This document shows positions 24,033 to 33,459 of a DNA stretch of 64,000 bases, piece after piece. The notes below the pieces were generated by a model. The model searched no databases. It saw only the letters and a list, made by a program, of their open reading frames with translations, and was not told the origin of the DNA. This DNA is from Porodaedalea pini (lineage: Eukaryota > Basidiomycota > Agaricomycetes > Hymenochaetales > Hymenochaetaceae). The translations under genes were made by a program, and so were the position numbers. Numbering within the stretch: position 1 is the stretch's first letter; each line of letters opens with the position of its first letter. Location: contig NBAY01000032.1 of assembly GCA_002794775.1 (NCBI GenBank), positions 310,001-374,000 on the forward strand, in the 5' to 3' direction.

Positions 24033-25322
24033 TTCAATGGGCGGAAATTGCGGAGGTCTGGAAGAGAGATGATCTCCGGGAAGACGTTAAAGGGGGAAAA
24101 AACGTCTCCCGAAAGAGGGACGCTTTATCGGTTTCCGTTGTGGTAAATAACCCGTTAGCCATGCGAAGCGTGCCAATGGGGGCGCGCCGACGTGCTGTAC
24201 CCAAGAACTGATTGCGCCAAGTGGAACGCGCGTCGGATTGCTGGAGACGAGAGCCGAAAAAGGCATTTTTGGCTCAGGTGATCTCGATGTCAAGACGTCT
24301 TTTAGAGTCGGGTTGCGGGTTATGGCAATACTCGTGATAAAGTCTGGAACACGCTTCTGACCACCAGTTGTTGGGGCCGAAGAATGAGCGGGGCTTCCGT
24401 TTTCGAAGAAAAAATGTCGCGAAGTTGGAAATAGAAACGCTAAAGGCAAAAAGGAGGTCATCCAGCGCCTCGGGGGATTCAATCCCTGTTAATGAGAAGG
24501 AAAAGGAGTTAGAATCGCAAAACTCCCCAATAAATGTGGGTAAGTCGCGCAAACGAATGGAACGAAGGGGATGTTCTGTGGGAGCAGCCAGTACATTGAT
24601 GTTGAAAGAAAACCGAATGGGACGATGATCGGAAGGGGTGTCTAATGAAGGATTGGCGATAGAAATGTGGTCTGAAAGAAGGGGGCGAAATCTTCAGAAG
24701 CGATGACAAGATCAATGATGGATTTGGAACCAGTAGAACGATTAAAATATGTATGTTGGTCAGGGGGGTTGCAGACAGATAGGCCGTGATTGTTGATCCA
24801 GTCAACAAGGGCCTCAGACCATGGAAAGAGGTGAGATTGGTCTGGGAAGGACCAAATATCCAAGTGACGGTTAAAATCCCCAACGAGGATATTGGAAGGG
24901 ACGTCTAGTGAAGGAAAAGGATCCTTGAACTCGTGCAAAGAAGGGGAATTATAAATGTTCCAAAGTAATAGCAGGGATAAGTCATCCCGAGAAATTGAAA
25001 TGACAGTGATGTTTGGCGACGGGTTGTTAGAGACGTATAGTGAAACGCGATGAATAATGCGAGGGTGTATGAGTGTACAACAACGCGGTTTAGAGGCAGA
25101 AGAAGAACGAAAAGCAGTGTAAGGAGCGGAATTTTGAATGTTAAATACTGTCGAACTGGACGAAGAAGTTTTAGAGGGAATGATTGAATGTATAACAGGG
25201 ATTTCCTGAAAGCAAATGATATCAGGTGCAACGTGTGTAGAAGAAAAGGAGCGTAAAAGATAATCGAACATAGGTTCTGAATTCCGAATGTTAAGGGAAA
25301 AAACTGAAATTGTGTCTGTCAT
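24033..25322 (-). pseudogene. LINE ORF2 N-terminal part: AP-type endonuclease, frameshifted
   Basis: The stretch starting at 25322 shows the endonuclease blocks FSLNIRN, DIICFQE, the NILVGDFNRH box, and a Tyr-Phe-Asn-Arg block before IDLVI. At a C run near 24690 the frame shifts by one base. The new frame supplies the last catalytic block, SDHRPIRF, and the linker to the reverse transcriptase. That linker has an in-frame TGA (near 24279) and a second shift near 24100 back to the reverse transcriptase frame. In family members this enzyme nicks the target DNA to prime reverse transcription. Confidence 0.8.
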
Positions 25323-27658
25323 GAAGCTTAGAAAGGTGAGCGATAATTACGACGAGCTGGACACTCAGATGACCTGGCGCTGTGATTGCCCTGGCAGTTG
25401 ATGCAAAGGGCGAAATGGTCACAATGAAGGTTGTTAGAAGCCATGCAAGGGGTGCATTTAGCGACATGCACCGCAGTCCGGTGGGGTTCAAGCAGATTGC
25501 GCAGCGGGTGACTGAGCGACATTTGGAGGCAGGGTGTCCCAGGCGATGACAATTATCGCACTGGTTGATGGTGGGGCGTGCCTTCATCTCCTCGAGTCGG
25601 CGGATAACGCCAAACACGGAGACGGATCTGTTGTTATGAAGGAAAAAGTGGTCGAAACAGAGGCGAGCGTCATCTTTAAGGACGACAGAAACGTTACAGT
25701 AATCGCGTTGGTTGAGGCGTTCGATAGAAGACATGAATCGGGGTGGGAACATGAATTCATGGCCCTCGAATTGCGGTAGAGAAGAGATCTCGTCGATAAG
25801 ATCCTTTTCCGAGTAGATTAGGTTGGTGTCCTTGTCGAAGACTGGGACACCAGGTATAACCATTTTGAATTGGGGCGAAGGAGTGAATGCCTTGGCCCTG
25901 GAAATGTTGATGATTCGGTTAAGTTGGGAAACGAGCGTACTGTGCTGTGCGTCAGAGTCTGAATGAATGTTAGTGAAGGCGATGAGTAGGTTGCTATTAG
26001 AGGTGTATTCGACATTCAGAATGACGAGGTGTTTAAAGAGCGGGTTGCCTTTAAGGCCCGCGCGCACCGAATTTTTGACAGATAGAGGGGACGGGCGAAC
26101 GGCTAGGTCACCCGGAAGCGAAAAGAAGATATGGCGCACGTTGTGCACACGGGTATTCACCGATCCGTTGGATCGGTTGATAGGGACTGTGGAGATTTCC
26201 CCTTGAGGGTTCTGCTCAGTAATCTGAACTACCTTGGTAGGGGTAGCTTTAGGTTTCTTTTGGGCTGCCTTAGCGTAAGACACGGTGGTGAAACCCTCCT
26301 GATCTGTGCCGACCGTTTCGACGGGCGGGTAATAAACCTTGGTTTGTGAGCCGCGAGGGGTGTTGTGTTCTGAATGGGCATACCCATCGGGCGCGATGAT
26401 TGTGCCCTCTGAGGTCATGCGATAGCCAGAGCCGGGGATACGGGTTTTAGCGACGGTGGCAGCGTATTCAGTTTTACCATTTTTGGGAACAGGGACGCGC
26501 TGTTTAACGATAGGAGCTGGGGGAGGGAATCTGGGGTCATGGACAAAGCGGGCCCCGAGGGGGTCCGGAAGAATTTTCTTCTGTTTATTTAAATTAGCGT
26601 TAGTAGGCATGGAAGGATGAACATGGAAACAGGGGCGTCAGAAAGCTGTTTTTCAATTGAGTTAGTTTTTTCCGATATGGAGGATACGACTGCCGAAAGA
26701 TGATGGATAGACCGAGACATAGCATGCATGGTGTCTGTGATTTCTTGATCCTGAATGGTCTGGCTGTTAGTATAAATATTCTCAAACACATGTTTAAAAG
26801 AGGGAGAATGAATGCGGAAAGTGGAATGGAAAGCCTCGAGACTTTCGTTAGCTGAATTAGAGAGGCTGGTTTCGTCGTCCAAACCATTTGACTTGTTTAT
26901 CCAGGATACCAGTTTGGATCCAATATTAGCGAGGATAGACCCAGCGCGAACCGGGTCCTCGAACCAGGGTTTGTCAGATGCCCACGTCGGTTGGGAAATG
27001 AGCGTGTTGATCGTGCTGATAGTTTCTTTGGTGAGATCGGCAAAGGACAAGTTGACCTTCTCGGCGATGGCCGGATCAGTCATTTCATCGATATCCTCCA
27101 TAACGTTGTCGACCTGTGGGGCCTGACTAGTATGCTCGTCCGGGATGTACAAATCGTCGTCGTCCATAGCGTCGTCGTCGATTCGAGCGGGAGGTGGGAT
27201 AGACCTATGTTCTTCTTCTGAGTTCGAGCGTTTAAGAGTGTTCTGCGATTCGATGTCAGGAGTCGGGGGAGATCCCCTTGTTTACGGAGTTTGGCGGCAT
27301 GTTCGTCCGCCTCGACATCGGGAGACCATTTAGCACGATTCGCTTGTACTGTAGCGCATACTTTGTCATCGTGGTTGTAGGTCTTGTCGCGACCACAAGT
27401 GACGCATAACTTGGCGGTCCCACTAACACACTGGCGACTGTGATAGGGGAGATCCTGTTTACACTCCTCACACTTGGTGGGGTCCTTGGGATTAACAAGG
27501 GAACGATAAGACTTTGTCTTGTTAAGAGAGGCTTTAGCTCTGGTCAACATCTTGTTGTCCATAGCGGAGAGGAGAGACTGAAAAGCGACAGATGAACAAT
27601 TTTCCCACGATTGATGATGATGGTAGGAAGAAAGTGCCGTTGTGATGTCACGCGCCAT
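25291..27658 (-). pseudogene. LINE ORF1, copy 2, several frameshifts
   Basis: The N-terminus starts at 27658 and holds the paired zinc motifs seen in copy 1 (CEEC, SRQC, CVTC, distal Cys). After QGDLP the frame shifts at a CCCCC run (about 27270). The acidic DDDDLYIPDEH segment is in the second frame, which breaks near 26620. The third frame carries the DPLGAR and TYAKAAQKKPK-like blocks and the first CCHC knuckle. A further shift near 25510 leads to two more Cys/His clusters. The first knuckle plus two clusters is a common ORF1 C-terminal layout in LINEs. Confidence 0.8.
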
Positions 27659-27805
27659 GTCAGAGGCTCAAAATCAAGTTGCTCGTTCTTGACCACCGCT
27701 CACTTTTACAAGCATACAGCAAGTCTATTATCGAGACACATCAACTATTCAGGTCTTCCCTTGGTATCCTACAATATTAATGGCAAGGTGGAGCTACTTG
27801 CAAAG

Positions 27806-29456
27806 TCTGTCGAATCTGTAGTGGCTGACATTCTCAACAGCTCTGACGACGAGGGCCCGTTGCATAAACTCGACACGAAGTTGACGCCATTCCGAATTCG
27901 TAACAATGATCATTCAAAAAGGCGGCGTCGAAGCTCAATGGCGAGTCTTGCGATTTTGCAGGACGAGGTAGAAGGTCCAAGTAACCGTCGATTGGCGTAC
28001 AGGGGCAAGTCATTGGTGCGTCATGTTCTTGTTTATCTACGTTCTTTGAACTCAGTATGGCCTCTAGCGTGACCGCTTCGTTGCTGAATCTTCTGGACGC
28101 AATATTCCTCTGAGTGCAACACCGCGATCGCGGCGGTTAGCCAAGGTATTAGGAGAGGCCGGCGATAGGCGACTATGCTTTCACTCGGAAGAAAATGTGA
28201 ACCCAACAAAATGCTCGCGAAACGTCGTCCCGTATCGCAGAGAGCTCCAACGACTCACTCGAAGCCTGTACGAGACCCCCGCTCCTTTATCGGCTACGTC
28301 CGCCTCGACAAATCTCAGCACAACGCCAGAGACGTGTCTCGGCGCACCCGGCCTGCGTGATGACTTTTACTCGCGCTCGGCGGCCTGGAGCAAGAGTGAC
28401 TTGCTTGCCGTCGCAATGAATGCCTCTGTTGTATATCGTAATATGCAATCTCAGACCATCGCACGTGTCGTCTCGATCGAATCAGAGGAGTACGTGACAT
28501 GTATTGGCTGGAGTCCTACATCAATGATGTTGGGTGTCGGCCTTGACTGCGGGACAGTCCGCATGTACGACACCGAAACTCATGAATGCCTTCGGGAATA
28601 TAAGTCGCGTCGTGGAAGGGATTTTGTAGGTGATTTCGGTTGGCGGGACGAGAATGTGTTCACCGTCGGCTACCAGTCGGGTGAGCTGCGCCAGTTTGAT
28701 ATGCGCGAACATAAAGGAGGAAAGACCATTCGGTCCCATCGATCTCGTATTTGCGGTGTGGAGTGGAATCCTGACGGGCGCTTCCTCGCAACGGGCGGCG
28801 GAGATGGAGTAGTTGTTTGTTGGGATGCACGAGCGGACAAGCCCAGTCCGCTCGTAACTGTCCACGGCTACGATCTCCCTCCCCCATCGAGCTGTGACGG
28901 CGACTTTAGCTCTAGCCCGGAACTGGGGCCCAGCGCCACCAGTAATCCCGAGCTGAACAGCCTCAGCTGCCGCTGGCGCGCGCGACGGCACCTCTCCACA
29001 GTGAAGGCGTTCGCGTGGTGCCCGTGGGCACCGGATATGCTCGCGTCGGGCGGCGGGACGAAGGACGGGACGATCCGCTTCTGGGACGTTGTACGGGGTC
29101 GTCCGCGGCGCCCCGTGATCCACACGCAGTCGCAAGTGACGTCGCTGCACTTCGCGCAGAGCTGTCGCGAGCTTGTGTCGACGCATGGATATGCGTTCGC
29201 GTCAGTGACGACAGACGGCGTGCTTCCCGCGCCGCGCCGGCACTCCATACTCGTGCACAACTACCCGCGCGGCGAGCTGACGGGCAAGGTGTTCGACGCG
29301 CCGCATGGACGCATAACGCATAGCTGTTCGAGTCCCGATGGGACGCGACTCGTAACGTGCGGGTCGGACGACTCGATTCGGATCTTCAGGGTGTTTGGAA
29401 AGCAGGAACCTGTTCCACGCGATGAGGACAGTCGGATGCGGAGCATCATTCGGTAG
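27806..29456 (+). CDS. Cdc20/Cdh1-family APC/C activator, WD40; 5' end unresolved
   Basis: Coding sequence runs from about 27806 through an intron at 28016-28067 (GTGCGT donor, TAG acceptor) to the stop at 29456. The protein has a basic N-terminus (HSKRRRRSS, then GPSNRRL), a C-box-like RDRFVAESS, a VPYRRELQRLTRSLYE block, and GLRDDFYSR leading into seven WD40 blades. It ends in Ile-Arg, the tail that docks on the anaphase-promoting complex. Family members bring substrates to this ubiquitin ligase. The C-box is weak: DRFVAES instead of the usual DR-F/Y-I-P-x-R. A Ser/Pro-rich insert lies between blades near 28870-28980. No ATG in this frame lies between the LINE 5' end and residue MASLAIL. 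The open frame continues back into antisense LINE sequence, with ATGs at 27614-27622. Meiotic or Cdh1-like type cannot be settled here. Confidence 0.82.
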
Positions 29457-29851
29457 AGTTTAATTTTTTTTTGGTTGGTGCTTGAGTTTCTGCTGCTCTT
29501 TCGGTTGTACTTCTGACTCGGAAATACCATGCCAGCTTTGTAATGTTCCATTGTTTCAACCCCCTCCGTTCATCCTTCCTGTCTCGCAATAGTTTTCTGT
29601 CTGTTGTTGTCTGTATCCTGAAACACTGAAATAAATGAGCATGTATTTGTAGGGTCAGGGTGCGCAACAGCTAAGTCGTTGTCATGAGTTATATACATTG
29701 TTTTAATCCAAACTTACCTGAGGCTCCATCGCAGTTCCTATCATGAACCGCCCCAAAACGTTGATCATGATCATTCCCATTGATACAGCGAGCGTCCACG
29801 ATAAATATAACCGTATCAAGGGTAGACCACAGGACTGCCGATATCAACCCA

Positions 29852-29872
29852 TATAAGATCGAGCTTTCGCGC
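29852..29872 (+). promoter_or_regulatory. TATA-type promoter element of DUF6533 copy B
   Basis: This is a TATAAGATCGAGCT block followed by TTCGCG, about 90 bases upstream of the ATG at 29944. It matches the block upstream of copy A on the other strand. Confidence 0.6.
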
Positions 29873-29943
29873 CCCACTTTAATCTCTCTCTCGTCCCTCC
29901 ATCTCATACAAAAACCCCTGCTATCTCGCACCTAACAGCTGAA

Positions 29944-31616
29944 AATGTTCTCTGTCCATTCTGACGTCCAGACCTTAGATCCTAGCCTGGTGCAGATATT
30001 TGCCTATCAGAACATCAACCGTCAGTACTTCAATGTCGCTTTCGCGACTGCCCTGTTCTATGATACATGTGAGGAAAGTCTTCTACGGATAGCAGAAGGG
30101 TTGAACAATTTTGCTATATAGTTGTTAAAATGGATAAAGAGGCAAGATGATCCTCTATACTTTTTGCTCTTTGGAATTCATTTTTTATCTAATCAAATCT
30201 CGCCTCATTCAGGTTAAATACTTACAGCTAGTCCTACTAGTCAGCCTTCTGCGACTCAAGTCTTTTTTCAACAGAGGTCTCCTCAGAATTTAGTCAGCTT
30301 CCTCTACTTTGTGGTGAGTACTATGTTAATAGATGTCGGGACTGTCCTGATGTACCTCCTCAGAATCGCTATGTCGGAATACTTGGGGCCGCTTCTTCGA
30401 TTCTATGTAGGTCATCTGTCCTAACACATCCTAGTAACCTGATCATCCCACTAAAGAAACTGTGCTCCTTATTCAAACCTGTCTCCTGAAGACCAGACCA
30501 AGAGTCATACCATCGCTTCGTGAGTCACAGTGACTCCAAGAATGGCAAATGCATCTCATCGCTGACCGTTCTTCTTGTTTTTATTATAGATGTATGCATT
30601 GAAAGCTGTTGCTTTTGAACTCGACACGCATGCTAACAGGCTTGAAGGCCAATTCAGTTACTGGACGAACAGTTTATCCCGTAAGATTTCATTCACCTCT
30701 TTATTCCTCTCAGATCTCAGAAAGGAGGGCTTAGATTGGACAACTTTTCAGGTCGTGGACTGTAAGAATAGCGGGGACGTCGTGATAAGTTAGACCTGCT
30801 GACTACGGATATCATCCAGACATTCTTTTGATGAGGGTCTTGGCCCTTTACTGTCAAGGTAAATATATTCCTTTCCTTTCAGGAATAATTCAGATTTCAT
30901 CGCCAGTACTACCCATCGCAGACAGAGGTGTAGCTTTCTATCTTAAAGCTCTTTTTACCATGGAAGCTGTCAGCCGGCTTGCAATCACGTTGCATGGCGC
31001 TGTATATGTTGAAGGTACGCTAATCAACGGCTTCCGATAACCAGACTGATACATACGTACTGGTAGTCACGGTTGGGAGGCTAGCTGAGGATTATACCAT
31101 CTGTACGCAACGACGAGTCGAAGCGCCAGTGTGGGTTACTACCTCATCGTGAGTTATGAGTGTGGAATAAGTCATTGACGGACACGCCTTAACCGTAATC
31201 ATGAAGGAGCATACCATTGGTCTACGGTGTCATCCTGATGGTCCTGGCACTATACAAGGCAGCAGAGTTCTGGAGGACGTCTGAAGGCCTTACAGGCCTC
31301 AGACTCATGAGGGTCCTAATCAAAGGTCAGGCAATTTATTTCGCCATGTGAGTAGCTTTTAGTACATTGCATCGCTTCTTTACCCCAGAGCTCAACACGG
31401 AAAGAATTCAGGGTTATATTGTGTAATGCTTGTAACATCATTGTGGGCCGGCTGAATGTGCACAGCGATCTGAATAACATTGCATTTGCACTTCCGAGTC
31501 TTCTCTGCATTTTTGGGAGCCATATGATGATTTGTCTGAAGGAGGAGGCAGAGAAAGGAATCATCGGGGGGATGAGCTACAGGACGCGAAGCCTGACTGC
31601 GATAGAGTTTTCTTGA
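29944..31616 (+). pseudogene. DUF6533-type membrane protein copy B, probably decayed
   Basis: The first exon encodes MFSVHSDVQTLDPSLVQ and then FNVAFATALFYD, nearly identical to copy A. The second exon encodes KMDKE but is followed by a GC donor (GCAAGA). Copy A then has an in-frame V-K-Y-F-W exon. In copy B the equivalent exon has a 10-base net length change and reads into a stop, unless splicing skips to an acceptor at TTTTTTCAACAG. The exon starting ATGTATGCATTGAAA is also out of phase with the preceding donor. Downstream blocks are well preserved: ILLMRVLALY, FYLKALFTMEAVSRLAI, FALPSLLCIFGSHMM, and the AIEFS end at 31616. Two separate lesions favour a pseudogene, though an altered splice form is possible. 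Confidence 0.55.
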
Positions 31617-32719
31617 ATGCGTCCAGTGTGCATGTATACAATTTGTTTTTGGAGTGGCGATGTTTTGGTCAGATATAGCTGGCTACTGGCTTTGTCTTAT
31701 ATATATATATTGTATGCATATCCGACTTTTAAGATTCTAGAAATAATTGAGATGCTGCCATGCATGGTGCATGATGCATTTGTAGGCACAACTACAATAT
31801 GTACACACAAAACAATAAAACCAACTTATGTCGGAATGACTTTCTCTTGGCTAGGATGCAAACAGTTAGCCGGAAAGCCCGGGCCGGAGATGCTGCTCCA
31901 GTCCAGTGCGGAGTCACGATCCGTTTGGCTGGCCGGGCGTTGCTTGCCTACGGCGGGAGATGAGCCATTGAACTTGAACTTGAAGTGAAAATGCTCAGGA
32001 ATACTACACGCATAGAGTTAGATACGATATCAACCGAGCACAGATCTGTGAGTTGAGACGCATAACCAGAGAGGGAAAAAAAAAAGACGTCAACATCATC
32101 CGAGTCGTCATCAGTCTAGAGTTAGTGTCATTCAGTGTGCGATACAGTTGCAGGTCAAATGGCCTGCTTCCAAGTCCGAGTCTTCCCTGCGTCTTGGGGA
32201 GGTATCTATCTATGTGAGGGAAAGGGTAAAAGAACGAGTTCAATGGCAGGACGAACTACAGGACACGAAGAATGACTCGGACTGAGATAGAGTTTCCATG
32301 AATGCATACAGTCCTTGTTGAGGCGAAGATGTTCTGCCACTGGCACTGGTCGAGCAAAGTGGCACAGAAACGAAGGACATGAACCAAAAAAAAAAAAGGT
32401 TTCTAAAGCGGCTGATTTCAGACGACTCCCCATGATGGGAGTGGATTGGAGATTGGGGCTCTTGTCAGAGTCTTGACACGGGACCGTTGTATGTAAAATG
32501 GCTGCCAGCGCCACAAGTACAGTGACGTGAACGACGCGAACAGAGGAGACCGCATTGCAGAGTATATCAGGCGTTCGCCAGACAGTAGGCAGGTGCTGAT
32601 CCACCTTGAAGAAGAGGAGGGAAGACATGACGACGGCCGACCACCATTGAATCTGAAACCTTGTTCGCACGTGCTAATCTTCAACAGCCCAGCGTAAAGG
32701 TAAAAAGCATCAAATCTAT
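31617..32719. other. intergenic region with relic of a third DUF6533 copy
   Basis: About 32160-32330 resembles the last exon of copy B on the plus strand. It holds an ACTTCCGAGTCTTC-like block, a run of the same spacing, CTACAGGACACGAAG, then GATAGAGTTT before the stop position and similar 3' flank. No open frame survives. The rest holds nothing I can support. Confidence 0.5.
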
Positions 32720-33258
32720 TCAATAGCTGTTTGTTCTGGCCCAGTCTTTTCGCGGGAAGATTTCGGTACAGCGGGCCCGGGGCGTGACGGTGAATTTCGA
32801 CTCCCGACGAGATCGAATGGAAGTCCCGGATTGGGTTGAGGCGCCTGCGTGCGGTGCGTCATACCTATGGATATTTTCAGGTGGGAAGGAACAAAGTTCA
32901 CTTTTCCGGGACGTTTGCTTGCAGAAAGGCTGTACAAGGGCAGGCACAATGGGTTCGTTGCCCTGGGCTTGTGTGAAAGTTCGGAAGACACCCGAGGCTG
33001 AGACGGATGCTGCACGATGCAGCGCAGCGACGCTATTCGCAATAAAGTCAAGCTATAAAAGATTTTTGAGCATGGAACGCACGCAGACGAGCTAGAGGGC
33101 TGGAAGCGAATACATGTAGGTCGGGGGTACCTAAGGCCGTTGACGGATCCGGATTCGGGAAGAAGAAAAAAGGCAGCATTAACATTGGAGCAGGAATCAT
33201 GTACTGTACCTGTGTGTTCATCTGCGAGTGGTGCTACTGCTTGGTGCTTGTCAGACAT
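32720..33258 (-). CDS. Small hypothetical protein, two exons
   Basis: A start at 33258 gives MSDKHQAVAPLADEHT and then a probable donor (GTACAT). A second exon from 33052, after TTTTATAG, reads LDFIANSVAALHRAAS and runs to the stop at 32720. The phase fits and gives about 128 residues. The second exon is alanine- and serine-rich and then basic. No family is recognised. The intron (~150 bases) is long for this window and may hide another exon, so the model is tentative. Confidence 0.35.
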
Positions 33259-33459
33259 CGCGGCTATGATCTCGCATACGTCACTCTTCTGTCGATCCTT
33301 CTTTCTCCTTCTTTAGTAAAAGCTGATGTAATGTGGAGCTTATTCGGGTAACTTTGATCCGTGACACTAGCCAGCCTTAATCCTGCACCGTGCGTATATA
33401 GTGTACCTCGTCTATACTTATGCTTCATTTTCGCTCTTTTCCCTTCCACCTACTCCACA

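Larger units (their letters stand above)
21381..27660 (-). mobile_element. LINE retrotransposon, copy 2 (near full length, broken)
   Basis: A non-LTR retrotransposon lies on the minus strand: ORF1 from 27658 to about 25300, then ORF2 with an apurinic-type endonuclease (25322-24642), reverse transcriptase and RNase H (24032-21381). The order and the ORF1 type fit the Tad-like LINE lineage of fungi; that assignment is inference. I count at least six lesions. There are frameshifts near 27270 (C run), 26620, 25510, 24690 (C run) and 24100, and an in-frame TGA near 24279. The element therefore cannot make its proteins as it stands. The 5' end abuts the APC/C activator gene transcribed the other way. 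Confidence 0.9.

Noticed and set aside
28521..29186. Long open frame antisense to the APC/C activator
   Set aside because: High GC at third codon positions of the real gene keeps the opposite strand open. There are no recognisable domains.
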